Of a stretch of DNA of 64,000 nucleotides, positions 23,059 through 36,250 are shown in pieces (positions within the stretch are counted from its first letter, which is position 1; each line of letters begins with the position of its first letter). The DNA comes from Daucus carota subsp. sativus. Lineage: Eukaryota; Streptophyta; Magnoliopsida; Apiales; Apiaceae. The position numbers were made by a program, and so were the translations under genes. The notes beneath the pieces were generated by a model, which saw only the letters and a list, made by a program, of their open reading frames with translations, was not told the origin of the DNA and made no database searches. The stretch is from positions 9,018,501 through 9,082,500 of the forward strand of contig NC_030387.2 in NCBI RefSeq assembly GCF_001625215.2, written 5' to 3'.

Positions 23059-26000
23059 ATGGGACATATAGGTCGCAGGTTTGTGATTTTGTGAATAGAT
23101 AATCTTTCAAGTGACCTTGTAATCTTGAAAACTTGTATCATCTAATATCATTATTTTTGGTTCATTACAGTACCTTTGTCAAAAAAGCAAATGAGACTAC
23201 CAGACTTCTGTTAACAACTTTTATTGGAGTTTTTTTTGGTTTCGTGATTGGGGTATCATTTCCTGTCCTATCAATAAGTAAGGTGTGCAATATCCCATTT
23301 CTTGCTCTCCTTTTCTATTTATCGTGTCTAATTCCCCTTCCTATTACAAGCATTCCTCACAACGGTTTTTAATGTTGGCTTATGTCATTTGTCTTAAGTC
23401 ATAAACTAGCTCTTGCTATTGTGGCAGCTGAGTCTTTCCTCCGATTATCTTCCCCTCTCTGAATTTATTCAGGTTATGGATCCTAGTATCCCAGCCCAAG
23501 CTAAAGTTCAAACCAATGATAAGTCTAAGGTATGCTTTACTTTGCTGATTCAAAGGTGTTGTAAATTAGTAAAATAGTATCATCATTGTTTGACCAATAC
23601 CTTGCTGGTTCATATAAATCATGACCTATTTCTTTCGCCATATCTATTGTTAAGCCTATCATTGGTGACTAAATGGATATGGATTGCTGGATAGTTTTTT
23701 CAATATCGAACAATTTTACGAAAAATAGACTTGCTATCCATGAACCTGACAGATTGATAAGTTATTGTTTAAGAATCTTCATTTTGTGTCTGTCTTTTTG
23801 TTGACAGTAGACGACGAGCATATCTCACTTGTTGCATTTAAGTGGCCTCAAACTTCCAACATGTCATGTTTTATGTTTTTCTAATTAAAAATTTAAATAT
23901 TTCTTTTGCATTATTGTTATCTTTTACATTTTTTGCTTATTTGTTACAAAATCTGTTAAACATTGAGTTTGTAGAAGAATTTGTAGTGTCAAGTATATAT
24001 GTAAATATCAAATGATGGAAATTCAATCATCAAAGGATAAATACACAATCTCTAAACTCAGTCTTTTAATCTTAAATTACTGGTATGTACCACATCTCAG
24101 AACACAGTAGACTATCACTACTGACAGACATATCCATAACCTTGTCTGTCTAAATAAACCATAGTTTGTACTGCAAAGGTTCTTCTCTCAAACTGTATCT
24201 TAAACAAGTCTCGCAAAATTTTGATCTCGTCCAGTCAGAATTACATAAACCTATAGTTATACTACTGGTAAAAGTGATAGGAATAATATTTCGTAAACAA
24301 ATGTCAGATCATGGTTCAAAAAGTAAAACCCGTTAATGCTTGTGCATGTGTTTTGCGACCTCCTTTTCGTGATCTTGACATAAACTTCTCTTATGGTGTT
24401 ATAAATAATTTTATTTCTCTGGTTCTTTTCAGTACAATTAGTTCCAATTCACAGACTTTTGCTGCATTAATGAATATATGCAGATATGGGTCCCATCAAA
24501 TCCACGAGGTGCGGAAAGATTACCGCCAGGCATTGTTGTGCCAGAGTCAGACTTGTATCCTCGTAGATTGTACGGTAAACCCAGTGAGGTTAGTATCCTT
24601 TTATTGTTACTACCCAAAGACATGTATGTGTTTCCATAACAAATATAGCATGGCCAAATATAATTTTCTGATTGGGTTCTGAGTGAAAATATTCTGAGGG
24701 AAATCAAGAACAAAAAGAGCAGATTACTATGACACAATTCTTTACTTGCTTCACCAAGAAAACAAGAACATACTTAGTCTTACATAAGAGAGATGTACGT
24801 GGAAACTAATGATACCAATTTCAAATGAAATGAATTTTTACGACAACAAGGCTAGGATAAGAGCAGCTCCAGTAGACTCTTTTTATCCACTCCTTGTATA
24901 TTATATAAAGATTGTCTTTCAATGACTTAAGACATAGATATCTGCGTCTATCTCCAACAATACGTTTTATTTATTTTTAATTGTTAGATGTACATTTTAC
25001 CTATAAAAGTGCAATAAAAAGTAAAGAGAAAACGATTTTCTTTAATAATTTATTACTTAGGAATGGGAGGAGGCTCGTAATAAACAGGGAGTCAATGGAA
25101 GCTCTTAGTGACTTGAAGCCACTAGGAACCTCTTGAAACAACATATTAACACTCGTTTATAGTAAGACATGTTTGGAGGTGCTCTAAGTAGTTTTTTTAT
25201 CTGTTCTCTATGGAACCCTCGGACTTTAAAATGCTAGAGCATGGTAATAATTTACATGAAGCATTTAAGTTTTTACTTATTGGCATTTACAAGACCCAAC
25301 TGTCATTCCCAAGTACCTCGTGACATTTACCGTTGGTCATAAGCAGATGCAAATTGGTCATAATACCAATTTTGAATTAAATGCTTTTTTCACTCTGAGA
25401 AGGCTAGGATCATAGCATCTTCAATAGAATTTTTATATCACTCCTTAATATATTATAAAAACCGGCTCTTAATATATTTATAACATAGGAGTGGGAGGAG
25501 GCTCTTAATGATGCAAGAAGCCACTAGGAGCCTTTTGAAACAACATTCTAACACTAATTATAGTTTAACTTAAGAGCCTAAATGGAAGGTGTTTTGGAGG
25601 TGCTTTAAGAAGTTTACATATAGAAGCTTCTGCTTGACTTTCTGTTTCCGCAGTTTCTTCATCTATTAGAATCCAATTGACATTCTGTTTCTCCATTTTC
25701 CTATATTTTGCCTCATTACTTCAGCTCCCAGTTCATTTGTACTCATATGCAACCCCCTGACTTTGAAATACCATACCATGATAATAGTTTAAATAAAGCA
25801 TGTAATATTGCACTTATTTCCATTTTGCAGGACTTAACTGTCATTCCAAAGTACCTTGTGACATTTACCGTTGGTCATAAGCAGATGCATAATATTGATG
25901 CCGCTATTAAGAAGGTCTCTCTCCCTCCCTCCCTCCCTCCCTCTCTCTCCCCCCGTCTCCCTCCCTCCCTCTCTCCCTCCCTCCTAAATTTGTTTCTTTA

Positions 26001-27554
26001 TACAGTTTTCAGGTAACTTTACTGTCGTTCTGTTTCATTATGATAATCGAACAAGTGACTGGGATGCATATGAGTGGTCAAAGAAGGCTATCCATATAAG
26101 TGTGCAGAAGCAGACAAAATGGTATGGAATTTTGTTAAAGTTTATAGTGAGTTTCCTTTAAGGTTTTCTTGGTTGTACAAATTATATAATCCATCCATTT
26201 TACTAAACACAATGGACCTCAAGGTGGTTTGCAAAAAGATTCCTTCATCCTGATATCGTTGCTGCCTATGAGTACATATTTATCTGGGATGAAGACCTTG
26301 GGGTGGAGCATTTTGAATCTGAAGAGTAAGTGATTTCTGCTAAAAATTTGAGCTTGCTGAAATTTCTAAAGCAATATACTTATCTGAATAGCTTACCATT
26401 TCAGATATATAAAACTTGTGAAGAAGCATGGTTTGGAGATTTCACAGCCTGGTCTAGAGCCGGACGCCAAAGCATTAACATGGCAAATGACCAAGAGAAG
26501 AGGCGATCGTGAAGTTCACAAGTAAGAATGTTGTCACTGATACAACAAACAGCCATGACTATCTTCTTACTTAATTGTTACCAAAATTAAATAATGATGT
26601 ATCGCCTTCCTCTTACACCTTTCCTCCTTCCCATTATGCGCTATAAGAGAAACAGAGGAGAAACCCGGCTGGTGCCCAGACCCTCATTTACCTCCCTGCG
26701 CAGGGTATGGACTGTATTCATTGTTTGTAATAAGTATATCTATTGCTTAGATCTTCTTCTCCACGGTGAACTGCTTAGTAAATCGCTAGTTACTACTTCA
26801 ACATCTGCTATTTGCAGGTTTGTCGAAATCATGGCACCTGTATTTTCTAGAGAAGCATGGCGCTGTGTATGGTATATGATTCAGGTAGGTACTATCACTT
26901 AATTTCTATCAACTCTGGAGTGCCATAGTTCTTGATATTATCCTAATTAGCTTTCTGCCTTGGAATCCTTAAATGTCTTTATGCGGCCTTGTAGAGTGAC
27001 TTAGTTCATGGATGGGGTCTTGACTTTGCTGTTCGAAAATGTATTGAGGTAGGTCCGCCTGTTTAATTTTGATTATGATTCAGTTTGATCCAGAAATATC
27101 AGAATCTGAGCATTTCATAATATTTTTCCTCGTGTAGCCTGCTCACGAGAAAATAGGTGTTGTAGACGCCCAATGGATTGTACATCAAGGTATTCCATCA
27201 CTAGGGGGACAGGTACATATGCGACCTGCTTCTTGCATATAATATAGAACTAAGTCTATGTGTTTATGTCGCTTTACTATATCTGATACAGTTGAAATTT
27301 TTTCCTGTTAGGGTGAATCAAACGACGGGAAGCAACCATGGCAAGGGGTATTTGATATTACTTCTGATCAGAACTTTGTTACATTGTAACAAATTGTTGT
27401 CGTTGACTGTTGTTAATGTTAATGAAGTTGATTGATCTCTTGTTTGTGGCAGGTGAGACAAAGGTGTAGATCAGAGTGGAAAATGTTTCAAGATCGCCTT
27501 GCCAATGCTGAAAAAGAATATTACCAATTGACGGGAACTTCCAGTTCCACATAA
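23059..27554 (+). CDS. DUF707 family membrane protein
   Basis: Fourteen coding exons give 382 residues: 23059-23078, 23171-23282, 23428-23529, 24484-24588, 25831-25914, 26006-26121, 26224-26325, 26405-26521, 26648-26704, 26818-26884, 26995-27048, 27138-27212, 27312-27347, 27453-27554. All junctions are GT-AG and phases agree. Residues 19-41 form one membrane segment after TTR, so the protein is probably a type II membrane protein with a lumenal domain. Conserved DUF707 blocks follow: IWVPSNPRGAERLPPGIV, YLVTFTVGHKQM, an acidic FIWDEDLGVEHF (residues 199-210), GWCPDPHLPPC and GWGLDFAVRKC. The DED and WDE-type motifs suggest a glycosyltransferase-like fold, which is inference. Databases often label the family 'lysine-ketoglutarate reductase trans-splicing related', a name that says nothing about activity. 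A 5' UTR exon likely ends near 21916 (CAG|GTACTT). Intron 4 holds a degenerate second copy of exon 5. Confidence 0.9.
24810..25895 (+). repeat. ~550-bp tandem duplication carrying a copy of exon 5
   Basis: Unit A (about 24810-25360) and unit B (about 25361-25895) align over their length in the DUF707 intron 4/exon 5 region. Each holds a GCTAGGAT start, a small GAGCAGCTCC-type MITE remnant, the GCCACTAGGA(A/G)CC block and exon 5. In unit A the exon copy (25291-25345) reads CCAAGTACCTCGTGACATTT, still in frame for YLVTFTVGHKQM, but it lacks the good TTTGCAG acceptor and diverges after the GCAGATGCA segment, so the working donor is lost. Unit B holds the exon used in the gene model. Confidence 0.8.
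25918..25983 (+). repeat. (CTCC)n pyrimidine tract in intron 5
   Basis: A pure C/T microsatellite begins three bases after the exon-5 donor GT and extends most of the way across the 91-bp intron to exon 6. Confidence 0.9.
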
Positions 27555-28750
27555 CAAGACCAGCTAAATCAACAGAAGTTGACCATATATCAAATTTGCT
27601 CCATCATTCTGCTATACTGTAAATTCTAAGTTTATAGGATTAAAGAATTGTTACACCTTAGTTGATGTTACAGATACAATCTTTTTATTTTGAACTGCAA
27701 AGGAAGTCTTATGTACAAACATGCAGTGAAAAAAAAACATGAAAAAATATCGAGATACAGCTATCAGATTTTCACATTCCTGCTGAAGCAATGCTTCTAG
27801 CTGGTTATGTTATGCTTTGTATCTTCGCGTGAAAGGAAGCTCAGCTGTCTAGCAGTCTTAGTCTTGTGTGTGTCTGTTTGTGTGTAATTGTATCTGTAGT
27901 GATAAATGTAGTTGCTTTATTAAAGAACATGCTGCTTCAAGTTTTGGTGCTGATAAGATGATGGAGATTTATCATCACATTCACATTCACCTGTATCATT
28001 TAGAAGAGTGTTGATATGGAAATTTGGATCATTGGCTGGGGATAAAAATATATTGATGGAACAATGTTGCATCTAAGCAGATTTTGTTGTGTTGCCACTT
28101 GCCAGCATTTCTTTCTCAAGGCTGGTCTTGAAAATATGTTTAATAATTTATTAAAATGAAAATATTATATCATTTTAAATATGACAAATATAGAATCTAT
28201 GATATAGTAAAGATATATACAATAATAACTAAATATTAGATAATATTTTAATATTAAAATACATCCGATTTTTACATCGATTAATCCTTTCATTAATCCC
28301 TATTTTTTCGATTAATCCTAAATCGGTAGGTCAACCGATTATTTCTGATTTCCAATTTACAGTAGACTTGTAAGGCTGCCAAGGACTGGTATTAGACATA
28401 CAGTGACGAGTGGCTATCTTATGCTCAACTAAATTCCGTTTTGGCGTAGTTTAAAATAAGAGGTAATTGCAATTCGGACCCCTATCTTTCATTCAAAAAC
28501 GATATTGTATCTATATTTTTGAAAACTCAAACCGGACCCCCTTATTTTTACATTCCAATGATGATAGAAAAACTTATAACAATTAATCGGATTTCAAAAA
28601 TCAAATCGGGCAACAACATTGCAGGGGATTAATCAGTTAAATCAGGAATTTTTAGAACACTATTCGTCAGAAACGCTGCATGCAATGTACTGCTCCAAAA
28701 ATTAGAGATCGTTAACTGAAAATTCTAACACGTACTATGCAAAAATGATA
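27555..28750. other. 3' UTR of DUF707 gene and spacer
   Basis: The first few hundred bases after the stop should be the 3' untranslated region. AT-rich spacer follows, with no further gene. Confidence 0.5.
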
Positions 28751-29031
28751 CTCCCTTCGTCCCATTGAGATATATACATTTGTATCGGGCACGGAGACTA
28801 AGAAAAGTATATAAAGTAATGTAAAGTAATAAGAAAGAGAAAGAAAAATAGGTAAAGTGGTGAAACCCATTAATATTTAAGTGATAGATTTGAAAAAGTG
28901 GATGAAGTTAGTGGGTGTGTGGGATTTTTATATTATAAAAGTTTACTATTTTAGGAAAGTTTTGAAATATATAGAATTGAATAGGACATCCCGAAAAAGA
29001 AAGTGTATAGAAATCAGAGGGACGGAGGGAG
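28751..29031. mobile_element. Stowaway-like MITE (copy 5)
   Basis: About 280 bp, CTCCCTTCGTCCC...GGGACGGAGGGAG ends with TA on both sides; second subfamily. It lies between the two convergent genes. Confidence 0.75.
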
Positions 29032-29467
29032 TAAGTAGTTAGTCTCCAAACCAAAATCTCTTGCAGAATAGAGGGAGAACAACCATCTTGTATATTTTCT
29101 GGGGTATATCTTCGAGGGGGAGCTTCGGAGGTTCAAGTTCCACTTACATCAAAGATACAACAGCAACTCGGCCGTTCCCTCAATCACAGCCTCCCCCGCT
29201 TTGCATAATGTGTATCAACAAGCTCAAGTCTAATTCAAAGTAGACCGCCTTACTATTATTTACAGAACATCACCCAAGAAATCTAAAAAGTATTCTACAC
29301 TCCGAAACATTTCTAAACGAATGATACTAAAATTGCCCGATATGTAACATGGTTGTTAAGGTAACACTCCGCAATCATCTTGCTCAGATGAAACTTCATT
29401 CTCGAACCAGCTGCATCTCAGGCCTCCTTTACAAAAAGAGATATAAGCAATTGAACATGGTTGAAGA

Positions 29468-31386
29468 TCAGCCACTTTCTCTTATGCAGTTCCCGGGTAA
29501 AAGATATTTATACTTGTCAGCATTCTGCAAAAGATAGGCCGGAAGATGAACAGCAGAGTAGGAATGAGGTATGGGACCCATTTTCCCTATGATATCCTTG
29601 AAGGTGTACTCCTCCGGCAGCATATCAAACAGGTCAGCCCCTTTGCAGATTACCTTCTGAATTCTCTTGGGATTTAAAAATTTGTTGAACTTCACCCTAT
29701 CAAAATGACTATATGCTTTCATCTTAAATACAAAATCTTGGATACTCCGGAAACAAAAGCTGCAATGCCATCCAGCGTCTGCTAAGATGTCATTTGACTG
29801 TCGATAGTGTGCATATTTCGTCTTCCCAGTCTGATATCTGTGGACTGAAGCTCTCCAACTATTATTATCCAACATAAACTCAAAAGAATAGAGGTAGTTC
29901 TTCAACCGTAAATGAAGAACTTCAGGTGTGTCATCACACCACCTCAATAAATTAATAGTATGTTTACTTGGTATCTCATCAACATCGGACATTATCAACA
30001 AGTCATCATCTTGAATACCTGCTTGCTTAAGAAGATAATCCAATGCCAGCCGTTGATATGCCTCCTCAACAAACGGATTCTCACCTCTCTTGAATCTTCC
30101 AGCCACTTTCCCATAAGTTAAACGTGATTCAATAAACTTGAATTTGTCTCTGTTGTTGGCAAAAACCAATGGTTTAGGCAATCCAGTGAATGTTGAATTT
30201 GACTCGAGTAGAACAAATTCTGTTACATAAGGATACAATTCTTTCCACCGAATTGTCAGGAGGTCCACTTCATTACTGAACAAAACTGCATCATAAACTC
30301 GTCTTGGAAACTCACGAATTCCCCAACCATGAAGTTTGCACAAATTCTCCATTGACACGTTCTCGTGGTAATAGTGAGGAATTTCATGAAATGGCTTGGG
30401 TGGTGCTTCCCACAGCGGCCGCAAGAAATAAGATATCTTTTGTCCATGCAAATATACACCAAATACGCAGGTTGGGATCATAACAAAAAGGAAGATGTAC
30501 GTTTTCAAATCCAGACCCCGCATAATACAACGTATTCTTGACATGCTTATAACACGACCAGAATCCTGCAAATACAAAAAATCTTTACCTTTAAAACCTT
30601 GAACAACGCTCAGATAAATATGTACAATACAATAATGAAAATTGCACAATACAGATATTAATAGACTTTTCGAGAAATTTAATACATGTATGCCACCACC
30701 TACAAGCACATGGCCAGAAGGTAACAGCCTAATTATATAGAGAATAAGTTCCCCCAATCCTTACTCCCACTATTTTATAAAGAGTACCTTACCCAGATTC
30801 ATATACTATAGAATAAAATAGCTGTCTCCAGTTTAACTTCTTTCAATGAACATCACCTAATTGTCACGACTAAGAATAATTCCATCATCTAATTAAAAAC
30901 AACATAGCAAAGCAGGAATCTTTCAAACTATAACTCAGCTCACTAATGAGTTAGGTAGGCAAACATTACGATATGTCGGAGAAACATGCATTTACAAGTA
31001 TTTCGATCAAAACCCAGATGATCAAAGCTGTATTCAACATATATACATACAAATGCTCAACTTTAACAGAAGAACAATAAAAAAACACATAAATTAAAAC
31101 AAAAACCATTCAATTTATGCAAATTTTCATCACCTAATTCAGAATTCATGACCTTAATAAGCCAATAACATTACAATCACAAAACCAAACATTGCCTAAA
31201 ATCAAACAAATCCCAGCAATGTAATCACACAAACACATACATACATACATATATAATCAAAAGAATACAATTTCGTACCTCATCACAAGCAGATCCACAA
31301 ATATCATCAGACTTTTTAGAGCAATAATGAGATCCCCCTTCTTCCAAAGCAGAAACTTTCTCATAAAACTTATTCATATTCCACAT
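29468..31386 (-). CDS. GT17 family beta-1,4-N-acetylglucosaminyltransferase-like protein
   Basis: Two coding exons, 31386-31279 and 30565-29468, joined in phase 0 with GT-AG ends, give 401 residues. A short cytosolic tail is followed by a signal-anchor (residues 58-75, [18 protein letters not shown]), then a lumenal catalytic domain with the GT17 landmarks [16 protein letters not shown], a DxD-type motif in [10 protein letters not shown] (DVD at residues 230-232), GWHCSFCFR and the conserved end [11 protein letters not shown]. Family members resemble mammalian GnT-III, which adds a bisecting GlcNAc to N-glycans in the Golgi; activity of the plant proteins is less certain. Two in-frame ATGs (31386 and 31377) could start it; I took the first. 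The gene is convergent with the DUF707 gene, stops about 1.9 kb apart. A 713-bp intron splits off the N terminus. Confidence 0.95.
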
Positions 31387-31790
31387 CTCTCTCTCCCAAT
31401 CTCTCTCCCTCTCTCCCTCTCTCCCAGATCAAATCTGAGCCAAACCCAATCAGGCCTAATGGGTAATCAAAACAAAACCCCACTTGAGAATCACACACAC
31501 ACAAGATTACAAGACACCCCACCAATCAAAAATCAAATCTTGGGCTCCAACCAAATGGGTTGCAAGAAATCAAGAAAATCCTTATATAAAATCAAGAAAA
31601 TATAAATAATTAACACGAATAAAAGTTGGTGTGAAGAGAGGCTCTCTGGTTAACGGGTGGCAACCAGTTTTCGTAAAGAGATAGATATTTCAAGAAAATA
31701 ATAAACAAGAAGAAGCCGTTTGTTTTGTTTTGTCTTGTTTTTTTAGATTTTACACTGCGGAAAATGAATATATATAAACCCTATGAATGC
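31387..31790 (-). promoter_or_regulatory. 5' UTR and candidate promoter of GT17 gene
   Basis: Just upstream of the ATG (minus strand) is a GA-rich leader (about 31388-31435). A TATA-like TTTATATATATTC lies at about 31767-31779, some 390 bases upstream of the ATG. Both are by inspection only. Confidence 0.35.
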
Positions 31791-34364
31791 GAGATTTTTT
31801 TAGTGACGAAATTGACCTTGTGAAAAGACCACATATGGAAGACTTGGCTAGGTCGATGTTGGTCAATTACGAGATTGTGGGCACGCGATTTTTGGTTTTT
31901 TAACACGCCTCTGTTGTGAATTGACACAGTATTTGTTGATTCGGTGGAAGAAAAAATGGTTACGAGTTTATAATCGGAAACTTATTATTTCATTCTAATT
32001 TTCATGATTGTAATAATAATTTTCGAGATCACGGAAACTTCAATTTCAGATATCATAATCGTACTCATCATGATTTCATGACATGCAATAATAAATGGAG
32101 ATAATACCGATTATTCAGATTAAAGAAATTGTCAAAAATCAAAAAACGAAAGTTGAGTTGGAAACAAATTTTTTTTGTAAACAATTGTCACAACTGTAGC
32201 ATACATTATTATTCTTATATGGTAAATTATTTTAAATATTACTTGATTTTATGAAAACAAAATTAAATGTCTTTTAAATAAATTTTCCTCCAGACATTTT
32301 ATTTCTTAGGTAAAAAATTGAATAGAACTTGCAAGTTAAGAAAGGGTTGTGTAATCTGAACATGAGGCTAACTAGCAACCGTGTATGGCTAGTCATTTTC
32401 TCCCACTAAACTCGTTTAATTAATCGTTGTCCCACTCGGATTCATTGTCATATTCTTATGCAAATGCTACACAACCTGTAACGTGTTGTTTTATATGCTA
32501 GATACCGGGCCTGGGCCTTGCGTTAAGAGTCCTTTTCAAAAATAAGTGTTTATTTTTAAGGAAAATTATAAATTTTTATTTTTTTTCGTTAAATAAGTGT
32601 TTATTTTTCCGGATAATGAATATTATACACGTTTTTGAAAGCAGTTATTTCTTCTTCTTTTATCTCAAATACATTCAAAAATTCTTTCTTCTTCTTTTTT
32701 ATCGAATACTAATGTTTGATCTACAAAATCAGTAACTTTACGAGTAGTAAAGAATTATGTATTTCAACCAGAAACTGAAATCAGATCACACTTTATGATT
32801 ACAACAACGCATTTGATAATTCAAATTTTTATATTATATATTTGATTCTCGCTGAATTTCAAAATTTATTAATATTTACCCTATTATATATTCAGGCCTC
32901 TCATGTAATATGTCTGATTTTTGACGAATTCCAAACTATTATTAGAAAAATATAATGACATAAATTTAAAATTTGTTTGCTCAGAAAATAATTAGTTATT
33001 GAACTTTAAATATCTATCGGTATCTTATTTTCCATATATATTTGAAAACTTTCAGCTATCACAATCTAACAAAATTGAATTTGTACAGTAATTAATAACT
33101 AAATCATTTTCATTCTATTGGTAAATAAATAAATCATTTTCACACATTTTATTGTATTTCACTCTCCTCAGTTACTAACGTGAAGTTACAGAATACTACT
33201 ACTAGTCTTCTGCTAAAAACAGCTGATGGATAGGTCAACTAGATCCAAATTCTTAAAATTCTGATAATAGTCTACTACTATAACGCCAAATAACTACTCG
33301 ATTCGCACACGAAATCACCAAATGGCTAAATGATACGCGGATTGAGCTATTGACTTTTATCTTAATCTAGATTACTTCTAATTAAATACTAAGTCACTTT
33401 GAAAATATGGTGCAGTCTTTTTGTAAGAACTAGGGTTTATACTTAAGTATCATTTTAGTTAAACTAATTAACCAACTACAAACCCTACAAGGACCGATAT
33501 TTTTTGCATGAGAATATTCAATTCAGCTTGTCGATATTTACTTTGTTGGACTCTTTCAAACGACATAGTAGGTTTGAATAGTTGATGTCTTATACTTTAA
33601 GAATCAGACAAACCAAGAGTATGATATTTTAGTAAACATGTTGCGACGATAACTCATAACATAAATTTTAATCTTAATTTGTCTTTCTAAATTATATATA
33701 TGAAAACTGGTCAGTAACCACATTTAGATAGTTGGATTATCCAATTAATTCATCTCTAACCGTCAAAAAAATAATCACATATGTACATATACGTTGTTCA
33801 TAGGGAGAAATGAACAAATAAAAAGTCACATTGGTTGATTTAAAACATAATCACACGATGATTTCAACAGGCGAAGTGCATTTAATGCAAAGGTCAAGAA
33901 ATATAACTCCCATTACGCATAAATATGATTAGTTTTAGCATTATTTATAGAATTTTAAAATAAAATTAAATGATATATTTTCATAAAAGAAAAAATATTT
34001 GAACATCTTTTGAATACTCATTTATATATATAAAAAAACATATAAATATTTAGTTTCTTTTCTTGAATTTATGATTCACATTCACTCTTACATATTGAAT
34101 CGTAAACAAGTATGACCTGATTTTAAAATCGAATTGTAAGATACTTATAAGATCCTAATATCCCATCACTTTTGCTACCTAAATTATGGAAAAAATTATT
34201 TTATACAAATTAATGGGCAAAATTATTTTGACTTTTTCATGAAAATACATATTTATATATTGTAAGGAAAATTTTTGATTTATATAATAGTTTCTATTTA
34301 CTAAAATAAGTCACTTAATTTCATAAAAAAATATTTCATTTATGTGTTCTTTTGGAGAAAAAGA
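31791..34364. other. Intergenic, no gene seen
   Basis: AT-rich spacer with no supportable open frame or clear transposon ends, apart from unassigned low-complexity DNA. Confidence 0.45.
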
Positions 34365-34366
34365 TA

Positions 34367-34773
34367 CTCCCTCCGTTTCAATTTTCATGTATACTTTCAT
34401 GAAAATTTTTTGTTTCAAATTATCTGTCCACTTCAACTTTCAATACAAAATCATATTTCCAAAGTCAGTTCTACGCCACATATCTCTTATTTATATTTCC
34501 TAGATCAATCTCACTTCACAGATTTTGATCATTTAATGTAATTAATTTATGAACAACTATTTTTCTTAAACTGTGTGATTTTTTTAAAGGGCTTTTTTTA
34601 TTCATAACCATGTTTTCAATCTTATTTTCAAAAATACTACCTTATCTAATCTTATTTTCAAAAATACTACCTTCTCTAAAATATTTTCAAAAATACTGTG
34701 GTTGCATATGCAACTACAAATCCTGATTTCAAGTTTCAGATTTCAAATGTCATTTTCGACCTCATCTTTGGAG

Positions 34774-34820
<47 letters not shown>

Positions 34821-35332
34821 ATTCTAAAGATGAGGTCGAAAATGACATTTGAAAACTGAAACTTGAAATCAGGAATTCAGTTGCATATATGGTTGCATAT
34901 GAGGTTGTATTCAGTTGATTTCATTGTAATCTAATGGCCCCGCAGGGGCACCCATACATCAGTTACAATTTACAGTTTTTCGTTGCATATGAGGTTGCAC
35001 GCAACCTCATATGCAACCTCATATGCAACTAAATGCAACTAAAAACTGTAAGTTCCAACGGAAGTATGGGTGCCCCTGGCGGGGCCATTAGATTGCAATA
35101 GAATCAACTGAATGCAACCTCATATGCAACTAAATGCAACCTCATATGCAACTAAATGCAACTGAAAACTGTAAGTTACAACGGATGTATGGTGTGCCCC
35201 TGGCGGGGACATTAGATTGCAATAGAATCAACTGAATGCAACCATATGCAACTGAATACAACCATATATGCAACTGAATTCCTGATTTCGAGTTCCAGTT
35301 TTCGAATGTCATTTTCGACCTCATCTTTGGGG

Positions 35333-35375
<43 letters not shown>

Positions 35376-35642
35376 ATTCCAAATATGATGTCGAAAATGA
35401 CATTCGAAAACTGGAACTCGAAATTAGGATTGTAGTTGCATATATGGTTGCATATGCAACCACCGTATTTTTGGAAAATATTTTCAAAAAAGTAGTATTT
35501 TTGAAAATATTTTAGACAATGTAGTACTTTTGAAAATAAGATTGGAGAAGGTAGTATTTTTAAAAATAAGATTGAAAAAACAGTATAGAAGATAATTCCC
35601 TTTTTTTAAAATGGACATCTAATTAATTTGAAACGGAGGGAG
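34367..35642. mobile_element. Large Stowaway-like element with nested inverted repeats
   Basis: The ends are CTCCCTCCGTTTCAATTTTC and ATTTGAAACGGAGGGAG with TA on each side. At 1276 bp it is far longer than the other MITEs because a second inverted-repeat element (about 34590-35600) fills its centre. Confidence 0.65.
34590..35600. repeat. GTTGCA-rich multi-inverted repeat element
   Basis: Outer arms of roughly 300 bp are diverged reverse complements. Each holds several AAAATACTACC-type repeats and a hairpin flanking a long (AT)n run (34777-34817 and 35336-35373), with GACCTCATCTTTGG on one side and its complement on the other. The centre is a run of GTTGCATATG / CATATGCAAC words in both orientations. 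It also has three copies of a GC-rich core (GCCCCTGGCGGGG) at about 34933 (inverted), 35057 and 35180. There is no coding capacity; the reading frames here arise from the repeats. Confidence 0.75.
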
Positions 35643-36250
35643 TACTCACGTAAGGTCAGCCGGAACCAATAAGCCTGCTGCTGCTGAAAGAAAAGTAGAA
35701 TATTCTCACTGCAAGGAGTCCCTATGCTAGGTGTTTCTAGTGAGTGTCAATTTCCCCGTTGTTTCCTCTTCTCACCAATTCCTTTCGAGTAGACTTTTCT
35801 TCATTCAACTCGTTCGTCGCTCTCCCACTTAATTAAACAACTCTTGGCGAAATTAGGATTACTAATCAAATAATTTTGTATATACATACATACATTAAAA
35901 TGAAAAGAACGAATGAATTTGAGTCACGTCCGCAAAACGCAGGCTCAGCTTACGTTACATCCAGCAACTTCAACATCAAACGGGTGTTACTTGGAAATAA
36001 AGAATTGGTCCATATATAAGGACGTGTATACCACAATGATGTTAATGTATTTACGTGTGATTATAGAAATATATACTGTTAACTTTTGTTGATGTTACAC
36101 ATTGTCATGCATGCCATACTTTTCCTATTAATCATTAATTGCATGCTTAGTTTTAGGGTTTGTTAATATATTTCGTTCCATTTTTATAACTTAAAAGAAG
36201 ACTTTGTGCCTGACAAACAACAAAGACTGTGTGGTTATGAGTGTTCTTTA

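Noticed and set aside
25708..26016. 102-codon plus frame with PPSLPPSLSP
   Set aside because: Reads through an intron, exon 5 in the wrong frame and a CTCC microsatellite.
34344..35515. Several frames with IYIYIY runs
   Set aside because: Translations of (AT)n and inverted repeats, not genes.
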